From CBDCVO01 sp965223085 (GTDB lineage Bacteria; Pseudomonadota; Gammaproteobacteria; Ga0077536): a stretch of DNA of 64,000 bases. Under the pieces are notes generated by a model. It made no database searches, was not told the DNA's origin, and worked only from the letters and a program-made list of their open reading frames with translations. The stretch is taken from assembly GCA_965223085.1 (NCBI GenBank), contig OZ244981.1:4677714-4741713 (forward strand), given 5' to 3'. Below are positions 51,481 to 60,610 of the stretch, in pieces (within the stretch, counting starts at the first letter, position 1; each line of letters begins with the position of its first letter). Both the position numbers and the translations under genes were made by a program.

Positions 51481-51873
51481 CTAATCTAATTTCTTTCTCA
51501 AAATTGGATATGTCAATATGGCCACAGCAAATATCAGCAATCCTGCATAAGAATTCAATGTATTTATGCCAGTTGCGCCGGTCGCGATGAGCGCGACTAA
51601 TAACGCAATGATGTAACCAAGCATCCCAATTACGATACTAACAAGACCGACTTTCAGCGGTCGAGGCCCCGTTTTGTCTTCACCCGTTTGCTTCGGAATG
51701 TAAAAAGACCAAAGGGCAGTAAGTATAAGCAGCGCTATCAAATAACCAGAATAAGGAACGTCTAGATCCGAAACTTGATCGCCTAGAGACCATATCTGAA
51801 GTCCGACTAGTACCGCGACACTCATAAGCGAAACCACGCCAACTACTTTTCTTATGATATGCGTAACGCCCAT
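51481..51873 (-). CDS. four-helix membrane protein, candidate immunity E
   Basis: 130 residues with four hydrophobic spans (VVGVVSLMSVAVLVGLQIWS; YLIALLILTALWSFYI; VGLVSIVIGMLGYIIALLVA; YAGLLIFAVAILTYPIL). Starts 5 bp after tip E stops and ends next to the boundary of tip F. Unrelated in sequence to the other array membrane proteins, as expected for specific immunity proteins. No known family. Confidence 0.65.
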   Translation of the reverse strand: MGVTHIIRKVVGVVSLMSVAVLVGLQIWSLGDQVSDLDVPYSGYLIALLILTALWSFYIPKQTGEDKTGPRPLKVGLVSIVIGMLGYIIALLVALIATGATGINTLNSYAGLLIFAVAILTYPILRKKLD

Positions 51874-51878
51874 TCGTG

Positions 51879-52457
51879 CTATTGATCGCAGCTAGTACAA
51901 CTTTCGACTCCGGAAGAAATTACTGTCGACGAGCCGACAAAAGCCCCGATTCCAATTTCGAATCCGCGTAATCCGCCACACCCTTTTCCACCTGCGTTGC
52001 CCAGACGAATCGCTGCGCACCCGAAACCGCCAGTGACGCCATCAGGAGACGCTCCGCCCAGCAGCTGACCCAATTGGCCGCCAGCAGTCGGGCCCATGGC
52101 TGCCCCAAATGAAGCAATAAAACCACCATCTAGTGAGGGATCGTTAAATACCATTGGGTCCACGAATTCTAGGGAATCTTCGAGTTCAACGTCGGAAGAA
52201 GAAAACGAAAAATCTGTAACACCGAAACCGAATCCTGGCCCCGCGAGTAGGACAGTTGCAACGCCACGCTCGCCATTTACGCATTTGCTCTTCAGGTTGA
52301 ACGTAAACACCCCAGCAGTCAGAGCAGCTACTCCAAACGCTGATCCTTCCCAAGCAACACGGCCGGTTGGATCGACATACCTTGTCGGGTTGTTATTTGC
52401 ATACGCGTAAGTATTAATTCCCCCGTCCAACCCAATCGGATCAGACTGGAGATATCT
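51879..52457 (-). CDS. orphan Rhs tip E (W-x-GS/CVN family)
   Basis: Starts at RYLQSDPIGLDGGINTYAYA NNNP and DPTG, the Rhs core end, then a tip of about 160 residues: VAWEGSAFGVAALTAGVFTF NLKSKCVN, a hydrophobic-Gly region (GGFIASFGAAMGPTAGGQLG QLLGG) and ESCTSCDQ at the end. The Gly-rich hydrophobic tip and a membrane immunity candidate suggest membrane attack (inferred). No start codon or Rhs body precedes it; the TTG at 52430 may or may not be used. Confidence 0.7.
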   Translation of the reverse strand, partial: RYLQSDPIGLDGGINTYAYANNNPTRYVDPTGRVAWEGSAFGVAALTAGVFTFNLKSKCVNGERGVATVLLAGPGFGFGVTDFSFSSSDVELEDSLEFVDPMVFNDPSLDGGFIASFGAAMGPTAGGQLGQLLGGASPDGVTGGFGCAAIRLGNAGGKGCGGLRGFEIGIGAFVGSSTVISSGVESCTSCDQ

Positions 52458-52814
52458 ACGCTACCTTTCAGGCGTGTGATCGCTACCTGGAAGCTCGACG
52501 TCGCTGGTCTTTCCATCAAAGAGTATCGCATCAGGAGGCACAGTATTAGCGGCTCGATGAATCCAGGTGAGAAGCACAACTTCCACCAAGACTGACTTTA
52601 TCAAAACGATGGTACAAATCTTCGCCATTCCAGTTTCCGGAAATGCGAATCTACCGGCTACCATAGCGAGAGCTGCCAAACCGAAAACTAAAATTGTAAT
52701 TAGGATCATTGAGACCTATTCACAAAGATCGCAGGCCTGCTGGATGATGGGATCATCTAGCAACTCTTTGTATTTTCACCGCACCCCGAAAAAATAAACC
52801 TGACACCTTTATTC
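52402..52814. repeat. 413-bp direct repeat, copy 1
   Basis: Identical, as far as I can compare by eye, to 60981-61393. It contains the 82-residue membrane-protein gene, the next Rhs core boundary, and the AACCTGACACCTTTATTC end that cuts an XRE gene. The two copies lead into different tips (E and C). Confidence 0.92.
52461..52709 (-). CDS. two-helix membrane protein, orphan immunity-like, copy 1
   Basis: 82 residues: MILITILVFGLAALAMVAGR and CTIVLIKSVLVEVVLLTWI, then a polar tail ELPGSDHTPER. The stop lies 3 bases before the core boundary of tip E. Its cognate tip would lie upstream on the minus strand, but there the repeat ends in an XRE fragment, so the gene is an orphan. Identical to 61040-61288. 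Confidence 0.65.
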   Translation of the reverse strand: MILITILVFGLAALAMVAGRFAFPETGMAKICTIVLIKSVLVEVVLLTWIHRAANTVPPDAILFDGKTSDVELPGSDHTPER

Positions 52815-53074
52815 AGTGGCTCGGTGTATCGCAGCAGACGGTGAACGCCTACGAGGTCGGACGGCGACGGATGCCGGTATCGACGTTACCGACCCTGGCG
52901 CGATTACTCGGTGTGTCGCTGGAAGAGCTGCTCGGGGAAGAGCCCACGGCCGCAAAGCGCGGACCGACGCCGAAGCTTCAGCGCCAGATGGAGCGCATCC
53001 AGGAACTGCCAAAGACCAAGCAGCGTTTCGTCATGGAGATGCTCGATACCGTCATCGCTCAGGCAGGGCGTTGA
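52815..53074 (+). pseudogene. XRE-family regulator, 5'-truncated
   Basis: Begins inside the HTH: WLGVSQQTVNAYEVGRRRMP, VSTLPTLARLLGVSLEELLG, then ERIQELPKTKQRFVMEMLDT. Its first ~30 codons are replaced by the 413-bp repeat at 52814. It is similar in plan to the intact XRE gene at 59226. Converges with candidate immunity D. Confidence 0.8.
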
Positions 53075-53111
53075 CGCTTGGTGGTCAAATTAACCTGACT
53101 TCGCTTTCAAT

Positions 53112-53408
53112 CTAGATCGTCAACTGTCGACCAAAGTCTAGGGAAATCCACCAACCCACGAATACGGCTAGCGTCAAACCGTTCAGCACAAGGCTCTTCT
53201 TTCTCTGCTCTCTGCCTTCTTCTCTGAAAAGCAATCCAGCGGAGGCGAAACTTAGTATCAAGGCCGCCCCGAATCCAATCGGTATGTAGAACAATCCGAC
53301 GGCGAATGGGGCTGTAACACCTGAGCTTATTTTTGCAGCGAGAAAGTACCCTGCGACCGCAATCACACTCAGCCAGAGATTCAGCTTTGTCGCAGATAAT
53401 ATCGTCAA
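53112..53408 (-). CDS. three-helix membrane protein, candidate immunity D
   Basis: 98 residues: LWLSVIAVAGYFLAAKI, FAVGLFYIPIGFGAALILSF, and LVLNGLTLAVFVGWWISL. Starts 16 bp after tip D ends. Unique sequence. Same position and type as the other array membrane proteins. Confidence 0.65.
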   Translation of the reverse strand: MTILSATKLNLWLSVIAVAGYFLAAKISSGVTAPFAVGLFYIPIGFGAALILSFASAGLLFREEGREQRKKSLVLNGLTLAVFVGWWISLDFGRQLTI

Positions 53409-53424
53409 CGACGATTGCCCATTC

Positions 53425-53892
53425 TCATCGAGGCGGGCTAACTATCAAAGCACCCATCGATGCATTGAACGCACCCCATGCGTTCGGGAGGTTTCTAAGG
53501 CCGGGGCCAAGAACATCCTGCTTCAAATGATCACCTTTAGAAATGATTGCCGGCGCTCGGTTCGGTGTTCCGCGACATGCACCCATGGGGTGGAATACCG
53601 TCACTAGATTACCGCCGCCATCGTAGAAACATTCACCTTCCGGAGACTTATCACAATCGTCGCGTTTCTCCAGGTTTTCTAGAAACCCAGTGAAACCGCA
53701 GTGGAAGATTCTGGAGTCGCCGATACTGGCGTACGGCACCCACATAGCACCTTGAGCAGCGATTAGCTCAAGTCGTTGAGGGCAAGTGGCTGTAAGCCCG
53801 AACGGATCAATAAATCGAAGGGGATTGTTATACGCGTAAGCGTAAGTATTAATGCCTCCTTCGAGCCCAATCGGATCCGACTGGAGATATCG
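53425..53892 (-). CDS. orphan Rhs tip D (Cys-rich FHCG/GEC family)
   Basis: Core boundary RYLQSDPIGLEGGINTYAYA and DPFGL, then TATCPQRLELIAAQGAMWVP, RIFHCGFTGF, CDKSPEGECFYDGGGNLVTV, FHPMGACRGTPNRAPAI. It shares spacing of Cys and the motifs FHCG, GEC-YD, NLV, HP, C-x-GTP with tip C at 60611, so the two are paralogous tips with different ends. The frame is open upstream into the vapC 3' region. Function unknown. Confidence 0.7.
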   Translation of the reverse strand, partial: RYLQSDPIGLEGGINTYAYAYNNPLRFIDPFGLTATCPQRLELIAAQGAMWVPYASIGDSRIFHCGFTGFLENLEKRDDCDKSPEGECFYDGGGNLVTVFHPMGACRGTPNRAPAIISKGDHLKQDVLGPGLRNLPNAWGAFNASMGALIVSPPR

Positions 53893-54038
53893 AACCCCCG
53901 ACGTGCCTCGTCGTAGCCCGGCGGTTTTTCTCCCGACGCGCCAGGCACTTGCAAGCAATTTCCTCCGACGCCAACGTCGATCCAAAAATTTTGGCCCTAG
54001 AGGCGGTTTTCCGCTTAACGATGCACGCTCGGCAAGCG

Positions 54039-54425
54039 CTACCACAACAACGTGACCTCGTAGTTGGCGAACTGCTCGTCGGCACTCAGCAGTGTTAGCT
54101 GTTCGGTGCTGGCTTGCGCGATCAACAGGCGATCGAACGGATCGTTATGGCGCATCGGGAGGGTTTGCAGCGCGTAGACGTGTTCGAACTCGACCGGCAG
54201 GAGTTGCAGGCCGTTATCGGCCTGATGAACCTCGACCATCGTTTGTAATGGCACGTTTAACTCCAGCCGATTGATCTGTGTTTTGATCTGGATCTCCCAA
54301 ACGCTGACGACGCTCAGTACGAGCGCGTTATTCGGATCGTTGCAGGCAGCGAGAGCTGCTTCGGATAGCTTCTCAGGGGTGGAATCGAGCCAAAGGAAGG
54401 TATGCGTATCAAGCAGCAGCCTCAC
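54039..54425 (-). CDS. vapC: VapC-type PIN-domain toxin (copy 1)
   Basis: 128 residues. PIN ribonuclease: LLLDTHTFLWLDS (first Asp), SVVSVWEIQIKTQINRLEL (Glu), HNDPFDRLLIAQASTEQLTL (Asp) and LSADEQFANYEV. Overlaps its antitoxin by four bases. Ends just before the Rhs core remnant of tip D. Identical copy at 63217. Confidence 0.92.
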   Translation of the reverse strand: MRLLLDTHTFLWLDSTPEKLSEAALAACNDPNNALVLSVVSVWEIQIKTQINRLELNVPLQTMVEVHQADNGLQLLPVEFEHVYALQTLPMRHNDPFDRLLIAQASTEQLTLLSADEQFANYEVTLLW

Positions 54426-54670
54426 GGATTACCGCCCAACCAGAAGTCATCCGGCAAGGGATCGTTGAAGTTCTCCGCGATATGGATCTTGCCGCGATGT
54501 TGCCCGAACACGCGTTTACCTGCTTTCTGCAGCACGGGAACCAACTTGGCCTTCGGCTGGTTATCTTCGGCGATGACGATTTCATCACCCTGCTGAGCCA
54601 GGCCGATAAGCTCGGTGAGTCGCTTTTCCGCTTCTTCAACGGTAACGGTTTTGGTACTCATAAATTCCAT
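54422..54670 (-). CDS. vapB: Phd/YefM-type antitoxin of VapC (copy 1)
   Basis: 82 residues (a start at the second Met, 54661, is also possible): TKTVTVEEAEKRLTELIGLA, DEIVIAEDNQPKAKLVPVLQ are the Phd/YefM DNA-binding half; HIAENFNDPLPDDFWLGG is the toxin-binding tail. Pairs with vapC. Confidence 0.9.
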   Translation of the reverse strand: MEFMSTKTVTVEEAEKRLTELIGLAQQGDEIVIAEDNQPKAKLVPVLQKAGKRVFGQHRGKIHIAENFNDPLPDDFWLGGNP

Positions 54671-55098
54671 TTTAGCGCCTTTGCTTTCCTAAAGGGTGGG
54701 AGGCTGGCTGCGAGGACCGTAGCGCAAGCCGCGCAGCGGCTGGAGCCGGCCCGCAGCAGACCCGCCTGGGGCGGGGACGAACAACGCGCGCAGCGCACCT
54801 TCTGGAGCGCAGCGACCCGGCCATTTCGCATAGTGCAGATTATGTGGGCCACCAGGGCGCACTGTCGGCCGTTCAGGCCGATAGCGCATAATCCCCCGCA
54901 TTATGTGACTTGGCCGGATAAAAGCCCCCTTTAGGGGGACGGGGGGTGATAAACACACGCGCGGAGCGCACCGGATCCACGGCACGGCGCGGAACGGAGT
55001 CACCGCCACGTCGGGCCGACACCGCCCGAGCTGGCGCGCGGCTTGCCGGCTGAGGACGTCCTTTGCATCCGAAGACGCTGCAAGCCGCGTGACAGCGA
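54671..55098. other. non-coding, element end region
   Basis: No credible gene. The first 150 bp belong to the 990-bp repeat; then comes a GC-rich stretch and AAAGCCCCCTTTAGGGGGAC at about 54921, a small perfect palindrome. It separates the integrase 3' end from vapB and may hold the recombination site of the integrase (inferred). Confidence 0.45.
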
Positions 55099-56109
55099 TC
55101 AGGGGTTCTCCTTGGTGTCAGTCTGCTCCCGAGCGGTCAGTTTCGCCGGATGGGTCGCTTCCTGGATCTCAGCGAGTCGTCGGATCGACACGTGCGTATA
55201 CAGCTGCGTCGCCCGTGGATCGGCGTGACCCAGCATCGCCTGGATATACCGCATCTCCGCACCGTTCTCGAGCATGTGCGTGGCGCAGGCATGCCGAAGT
55301 AGATGGCACGACCCCGGCGCGTCGATACCAGCGTGCTTCATGTACCGCTTCACCTTGTCGCCCAGCTTGCTGTCCCGGAACGGCTCACCGTAGTCGTTCA
55401 GGAACAGGGTCTGCGCCTTGATGTCGAGCAGCAGCTCCAGCCGGACGGATTGCAGATAACGCTCCAGCCAGGTCAGCGCACGTTTGCCGATGGGCAGCAA
55501 GCGGTCCTTGTTCCCCTTGCCGTGTCGGATGAGCATCGTCGCGCGGGATAGGTTCACGTCCTGCACGCAGAGATTGCACAGCTCCGAGCGTCGCATCCCG
55601 GTCGAGTAAAAACATTCGAGCACGGTCCGGTCTCGTATTCCGCCCAGGGTTCGCAAGTCCGGTTGCTGCATCAGGCGTTCTACTTCTTCGATACTCAACA
55701 CGACCGGTAAGGTCACTGCCTGTTTCACGATGACGAGTTCGCTCGCCGGGTTGTACAAGAGATGATTCTGCTGCGTCAGCCATTTGAAGAACTGCCGGAC
55801 GCTGACCAGGTAATGATTCTGGCTCGTCGGGCTCAGCGGCTCCCCGTTCGCCTGGCGGTAGTAGTACAGATGCTTCTGGTAACGCTCGAGGATGGGCTTT
55901 GTCACGTCCTGTGGGGTATTGATGTGCCGCTCATCACACCAGCCGACGAACCGTCGGATGTCGCTCTCACGACGATGTAAGGTGCTGTCGCTGTAACCCC
56001 GCACCGCCATCGCCTCGTTGTATTGCACCAGGTACGGATAGAACCCCGTGTGCTCGATCGCCACCGGCGGCCGCCGGTAGCGCATCTTACGTTTCCGCTT
56101 GAGCGCCAC
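55099..56109 (-). CDS. tyrosine recombinase/integrase (XerC/D-like)
   Basis: 336 residues. N-terminal SAM-like core-binding domain (MAVRGYSDSTLHRRESDIRR; YFYYRQANGE-like HLYYYRQANGEPLSPTSQNH), catalytic residues in YSTGMRRSELCNLCVQDVN (Arg), KGNKDRLLPI (Lys), HLLRHACATHMLENGAEMRY (HxxR), MLGHADPRATQLYTHVSIRR (His and Tyr). Complete. Three bases after the primase gene on the same strand, so co-transcribed; probably drives integration and excision of the surrounding element. Confidence 0.92.
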   Translation of the reverse strand: MALKRKRKMRYRRPPVAIEHTGFYPYLVQYNEAMAVRGYSDSTLHRRESDIRRFVGWCDERHINTPQDVTKPILERYQKHLYYYRQANGEPLSPTSQNHYLVSVRQFFKWLTQQNHLLYNPASELVIVKQAVTLPVVLSIEEVERLMQQPDLRTLGGIRDRTVLECFYSTGMRRSELCNLCVQDVNLSRATMLIRHGKGNKDRLLPIGKRALTWLERYLQSVRLELLLDIKAQTLFLNDYGEPFRDSKLGDKVKRYMKHAGIDAPGSCHLLRHACATHMLENGAEMRYIQAMLGHADPRATQLYTHVSIRRLAEIQEATHPAKLTAREQTDTKENP

Positions 56110-56112
56110 GGC

Positions 56113-59100
56113 TTATTCGGCAGCTAAAAGGGATATCTGTCCGTATGATGCGTCCTGGCCGTTACCCCCAGGAGGTGCTTTTGGTGGGATCTCATCAGCG
56201 GTATCGTCCAACCCCGCATCGGTATTGGGTTTGCGGTCATTTCGCTTGGGCTGACCACCCCCTGACCGACCCCGGACCAGGGGCTGACCGGACCCTGACC
56301 ATGCACGCTTCGGCCCTGACCGGTTTCCATCGTAGTCACGTTTCAATGCCTCGGTGTCGATCAACCCGCTCAGATGTGGTCGGTCATTGATGGTACCGCC
56401 GTCATAGACCAGCTCGTAGACGAAGGACTGCCCGCGACCACCGCGATGCGCGAGCACGTATTCCATCTCGACCAGGCGCGCCAGGTGCACCTTCAAGGCC
56501 GTGTCGCTCCAACTCGTCACCTCGCGGAGTTCTCGGCGGCTAAAGCGGTAATCACTCCGTGTCATCGCGAGTCGCGCGGTGTGTGTCGCGACGTGCGCAT
56601 CGATGAGCTGCAACAACCGACGTGTCTGCGGCGGCAGCTCATCCAGCGTCCGACCCAACACCTCGTGTGCCAGGTCATTGGCCAGCGCGATGTCGTCCAC
56701 CGTGACCTCGATGTACTCGATCCCGGCGTGGGTCTTCACCTCACGCTGATACTGGTGCAGCAGCGCGATCGTGTCGATCAAGGCCAGGTACTTTTCATGA
56801 TCGCGCCGCGTCCGCGTGCGGTCGCTCAGGAACGTCAACTGCTCGGCGTAAGGGTTGACGACGGCCAGCGGTTTCAGCAGTTGTTGCGCGTGCTGATGTA
56901 ACGTCAACAGCGCATCGCGCGCAGCGCCGGCCTTTAACCCTTCAAGCGTCCGTTTCTGGCGCTGTAAGCGATGGATGGCTTCGGTCTGTGCCCGGTCCTC
57001 GTTCACGCTCAGCACCAGGCACCGGTTCAGCAGCTCCTCGTCGATATCGATCGCGGTGGTCGTCATCAACAACATCACCGGACCTTCTACCCGGTATTCC
57101 TTCGTCACGAGCTCGCCCGTGGCGTCGTCCTTGCCGGTCGAGGCAATCGTGACCTCACCCTCGCTCTGCAAGAGTTTCAACGCATACGCGGCCTGGGCCG
57201 CGCCTGCTTCCTCCGCAATCGCGAGCACCTTGTATTTCAAGTCTGTCTCGCCCATGTAGAACAAGCTCTGACCCGTCATCGCCGAGTACTGCACCTTCTC
57301 CGTCTCCGGCACGAAGCGCAGCACCGCATCCATCAGCGAGCTCTTGCCTGCCGCGCTTGTCGATTGGATAATGACCGCCAGCGGCTGTTCGAGCTTGCGC
57401 GAGACCGCCGCCAGATAGCCCACCAGGCTGTTCGTTGCCTCGCCCACGATCCCGCAGGCGTTAAAGTCGGCCGTAATTCGAGCCAGGAGGTTCGGGTCTT
57501 TGAGTAACGACAAAGCCGCGGCAGATTCCGCGTCATTCAACGCCGGCGGTGCGCCAGGTTTGAGCGCCGCGCGCAGGGTCTCGTCCTGTAGCGCTTCGAG
57601 CTTCAACAAGATCTTGCCGAGGTCCGCCTTGATCACGTCTTCGGCCACACCGAGTTCAATCGATGCCTGTTTGATGAAGCTCGCCCGTGGTTTCGATTGG
57701 TACAGGTCGAACGTGTCCACATGCACAACATCATCCTTCGAGACTAGGATATTCACCTTTAGTACGTCGAAGCTGCCGTTTTTGTCGAGACCTCGGACCC
57801 GATAGCGCCGATTGCCGAGTGGGAACACGATCTCGGTGTCAGTTTGTTCTGACTCGGGCAGGTCAGTGCGCGGCGGTTCGGGTAATGGCGATGCCGCTAA
57901 CGCTGGTACTGGCTCCGGCTCCACATCAGCAGCTAAAGGAACAACAGGCCCGGGGACAGGGGTTTCGGTTGCCAGCTTGACGGCAGGTGCCATCGTTTCA
58001 TTCGGCAACGGTTTCGGTTGTCCGTTACCCATCCACTGTGCCGAGCGGATAACGACCCCCAGGCTCTTGGCCGCCGGCGTCACCTGCACGGCATACTCGT
58101 TCACGTCCATCCCTTTTGGGACCTGTAACCGATAACAGTCGATACCCTCGGCGATGAGCTTTTTCGATAAGGTCTCCGCCGCAGTACCACCGGCCTTGTC
58201 GCGATCGTAAGCAATCAACACCCGCTCGATGTTGTTACCTTTAAACGCCTGCAGATGCTCAGCCGTAAAACCTTCAATCCCGTAGCTCGCCGTCACGTTG
58301 CGATAACCCGCACACCAGAACGTCAGCGCGTCGGTGATCGATTCACAGACGATGATCTCCTCGGTAGCCTCGAACGCCGCGATATTCCACACGCCGCGAT
58401 GTGGCCCGGGCAAGTAAAGATGTTTCGGCGTCCCCTGGCGCAGGTTGTCGTTGATCTTGCGGCCGTATATTTCCACCACCTGGCCACCGTCGAACACCGG
58501 GAACACCACCGAGCCGTTGAAGTGCTCATGCCCCGATGAACGGATGATGCCTAAGTGCTGTAATTGACCACGTAATGCCGCACCCGCTTTGCGGTTCGCC
58601 TGTGGCAAACGGTAACCCAGGGTCCGGTTCGCGAAGCCGAGCTTGAACGTGTCGATCGCCTCGGCGTCGGCGATACCGCGCTGTTCGAGGTAAGCCAGGG
58701 CCTCCGGGCTCTGCTTCAACGTCTCGTGGTAGTAATCGATGACGTCGCCGAGCAGCTTTGCGTCGTCCGCGGTCGCGGAGACTGGCGCTTTCAGCTTTGG
58801 TATTGTCGCGTGCTTCGGCCGGCGACCATCAGCGGCTAAAGGACGATAGTTGTTTTGTAATAATTCAACCGCGTGCCGGAACGACACACCTTCGGCTTTC
58901 ATCACCCAGTCCACCACCGAGCCACCCGTCTGGCACGCACCCAGGCAATGCCACAGATTCTTCTCCGGTGAGATCACCAACGAGGGCTCGCGGTCATCGT
59001 GGAAGGGACACAGACCCAGTAAATCCGCGCCGTGGCGCTTGAGGGCAATCCCGGCCGTCTCAGCCAAGCGTTCCAACGAGACCTCACACTTCAATCGCTC

Positions 59101-59127
59101 GATCACCTCGTCCGGTATGCGTGCCAT
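56113..59127 (-). CDS. CHC2 zinc-finger DNA primase with Toprim and ATPase domains
   Basis: About 1004 residues from ATG 59127, six bases after GAGGGGG. CHC2 finger: GLCPFHDDREPSLVISPEKN and HCLGACQTGGSVVDWV. Toprim: IIVCESITDALTFWCAGYRN with VLIAYDRDKAGGTAAETLS. Middle linker rich in Pro/Glu. ATPase: IIQSTSAAGKSSLMDAVLRF (Walker A), VMLLMTTTAIDIDEELLNRC. The C-terminal wHTH (RRELREVTSWSDTALKVHLA) is followed by a low-complexity tail. It probably initiates replication of the element. The longer frame to 59274 is upstream noise. Confidence 0.88.
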   Translation of the reverse strand: MARIPDEVIERLKCEVSLERLAETAGIALKRHGADLLGLCPFHDDREPSLVISPEKNLWHCLGACQTGGSVVDWVMKAEGVSFRHAVELLQNNYRPLAADGRRPKHATIPKLKAPVSATADDAKLLGDVIDYYHETLKQSPEALAYLEQRGIADAEAIDTFKLGFANRTLGYRLPQANRKAGAALRGQLQHLGIIRSSGHEHFNGSVVFPVFDGGQVVEIYGRKINDNLRQGTPKHLYLPGPHRGVWNIAAFEATEEIIVCESITDALTFWCAGYRNVTASYGIEGFTAEHLQAFKGNNIERVLIAYDRDKAGGTAAETLSKKLIAEGIDCYRLQVPKGMDVNEYAVQVTPAAKSLGVVIRSAQWMGNGQPKPLPNETMAPAVKLATETPVPGPVVPLAADVEPEPVPALAASPLPEPPRTDLPESEQTDTEIVFPLGNRRYRVRGLDKNGSFDVLKVNILVSKDDVVHVDTFDLYQSKPRASFIKQASIELGVAEDVIKADLGKILLKLEALQDETLRAALKPGAPPALNDAESAAALSLLKDPNLLARITADFNACGIVGEATNSLVGYLAAVSRKLEQPLAVIIQSTSAAGKSSLMDAVLRFVPETEKVQYSAMTGQSLFYMGETDLKYKVLAIAEEAGAAQAAYALKLLQSEGEVTIASTGKDDATGELVTKEYRVEGPVMLLMTTTAIDIDEELLNRCLVLSVNEDRAQTEAIHRLQRQKRTLEGLKAGAARDALLTLHQHAQQLLKPLAVVNPYAEQLTFLSDRTRTRRDHEKYLALIDTIALLHQYQREVKTHAGIEYIEVTVDDIALANDLAHEVLGRTLDELPPQTRRLLQLIDAHVATHTARLAMTRSDYRFSRRELREVTSWSDTALKVHLARLVEMEYVLAHRGGRGQSFVYELVYDGGTINDRPHLSGLIDTEALKRDYDGNRSGPKRAWSGSGQPLVRGRSGGGQPKRNDRKPNTDAGLDDTADEIPPKAPPGGNGQDASYGQISLLAAE

Positions 59128-59225
59128 CAGGTACCCCCTCATATACTTGTCAAGACCATAGATGTGTCTTATTCTAGTACATATCCATGTTCTTTTGTCA
59201 AACAGCCTTGTATACCGGGGGTAGC

Positions 59226-59612
59226 ATGATGGCCAACGCAATGACGATATACCTGACCATGAGCCTACCCACACGACTGATCGCCCTGCGTAAGGAACGA
59301 GGCCTGACCCAACAGCAGATGGCGGATTCCATCGGGATCCACGTCAACAGCCTGAAGAAGTACGAGTCCGGCCATGCACAGCCGTCGCTGGATGTACTCA
59401 AGAAGATCGCCCTGGCGTTAAACGTCAGTACCGACTTCTTGCTATTCGACGAACATGAACGTGATCCCAGCGACGAGTTGGCACTTCAGTTCGAGGCGGT
59501 CAGCCAACTGCCCGGCGACGAACAGCGAGTCGTGATAGAGGTTATGGAAAGCCTGATCATCAAGTACCAGGCCCGGCGATGGGACACCGCCAGAACAGCC
59601 ACCGCCAAGTGA
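59226..59612 (+). CDS. XRE-family HTH regulator, divergent from the primase
   Basis: About 128 residues from ATG 59226. HTH: LPTRLIALRKERGLTQQQMA, DSIGIHVNSLKKYESGHAQP, then LKKIALALNVSTDFLLFDEH and an acidic tail with DEQRVVIEVMESLIIKY. The C-terminal segment resembles the XRE remnants at 52815 and 61394. It probably represses the primase promoter in the ~100-bp divergent region and is followed by parDE. Confidence 0.88.
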   Translation: MMANAMTIYLTMSLPTRLIALRKERGLTQQQMADSIGIHVNSLKKYESGHAQPSLDVLKKIALALNVSTDFLLFDEHERDPSDELALQFEAVSQLPGDEQRVVIEVMESLIIKYQARRWDTARTATAK

Positions 59613-59644
59613 AACGTTAAACGTAAACGACGGAGAACCCGACC

Positions 59645-59830
59645 ATGCCAAGCGCCAAAGACGCCGCCCGGCAGATCATCGATCACTTGCCGGATCAGGC
59701 CACCTGGGATGACATCATGTACGAGCTGTATGTGAAGCAGAAGATCGAGACTGGTTTAAAGGCCGCCGATGAGGGCCGTACTGTTTCGCACGAGGAAGCC
59801 AAACGGCGACTGCTCGGCGATGGCGCTTGA
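59645..59830 (+). CDS. parD: ParD/RelB-like antitoxin
   Basis: 61 residues: AKDAARQIIDHLPDQATWDD, IMYELYVKQKIETGLKAADE and GRTVSHEEAKRRLLGDG. This is the short antitoxin commonly paired with ParE/RelE toxins. Overlaps the toxin gene by 11 bp. Confidence 0.88.
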   Translation: MPSAKDAARQIIDHLPDQATWDDIMYELYVKQKIETGLKAADEGRTVSHEEAKRRLLGDGA

Positions 59831-60128
59831 ATGGACCGATCCGGCGCTCGATGACCTGGAGGACATCCGCGACCACATCGGCAAGGATTCGCCGTATTAC
59901 GCAAGGCGGTTCATCGAGCGCATCTTCGATGCCGCCGCGGCGTTGCACGACCAGCCCCAGATGGGACGCTTGGTTCCAGAGGCCGACCGACAGGATGTGC
60001 GGGAACTAATTTTCCGGAGTTACCGGATCATCTACCGATTAAATTCTAACCGCGTGCAGATCATCGCCGTCATCCACGGCAGCCGCAACCTCGCGGCTAA
60101 AGAAGCAAAACCGTGGGATGTCGTTTGA
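59820..60128 (+). CDS. parE: ParE/RelE-family toxin
   Basis: 102 residues from ATG 59820: LEWTDPALDDLEDIRDHIGK, YYARRFIERIFDAAAALHDQ, MGRLVPEADRQDVRELIFRS, YRIIYRLNSNRVQIIAVIHG and SRNLAAKEAKPWDVV. Complete toxin. Remnant copy at 35341-35398. Converges with candidate immunity C at 60238. Confidence 0.9.
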   Translation: MALEWTDPALDDLEDIRDHIGKDSPYYARRFIERIFDAAAALHDQPQMGRLVPEADRQDVRELIFRSYRIIYRLNSNRVQIIAVIHGSRNLAAKEAKPWDVV

Positions 60129-60237
60129 ACAATAATCCCCGCAGCGCGGGACTCGGGCCGGATGTGCGCTGTTAGATAGATCTGTCCCGATTATTTATGC
60201 ACGTGGTATGCGAATGCTGTATCGGGTGCGTGAATTT

Positions 60238-60609
60238 CTAGGTCGCTAAGGCAAACATAAAACAACCATACCCGTAGATAAACCACAGAAACGTTATCGC
60301 GCTTCCGAGTATCACTCGATGTGCCGGGAAAGGGTCCGTTCTAATCATCCATACGATCAGTCCGATCACAATAGCCGTTGGCAATATAGTTAAAACGCTC
60401 TCCGATACCGACAAGAATGGCGCAAAAATAGAGAGGAATGTCATCATTGCAATCCCGATTATTTTATCCATAACCGGCTCGCCGGGTTTGCCGTACATGA
60501 GCGCAAGGATTGTCACTATCGCTACTACAACGAACAGCGAACGAAGTACGCCCGTTCCGATTCCAGCTTTATCGATCGAACGACGTTGAGGACTGGTGTC
60601 TCGCTCCAT
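60238..60609 (-). CDS. four-helix membrane protein, candidate immunity C
   Basis: 123 residues: VLRSLFVVVAIVTILALMYG, IIGIAMMTFLSIFAPFLSV, LPTAIVIGLIVWMI and ILGSAITFLWFIYGYGCFMF. It starts at the tip C stop (gap of one base), the tightest coupling in the array. Unique sequence. Confidence 0.65.
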   Translation of the reverse strand: MERDTSPQRRSIDKAGIGTGVLRSLFVVVAIVTILALMYGKPGEPVMDKIIGIAMMTFLSIFAPFLSVSESVLTILPTAIVIGLIVWMIRTDPFPAHRVILGSAITFLWFIYGYGCFMFALAT

Positions 60610-60610
60610 T

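Larger units (their letters stand above)
53833..54822. repeat. long direct repeat, copy 1 (at least 990 bp)
   Basis: Matches 63011-64000 at an offset of 9178 bases with no difference that I could see; copy 2 runs off the window, so the true length is greater or equal. Contains the Rhs core boundary, vapC, vapB and ~150 bp upstream. The copies lead into different tips (D and A). Confidence 0.92.
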
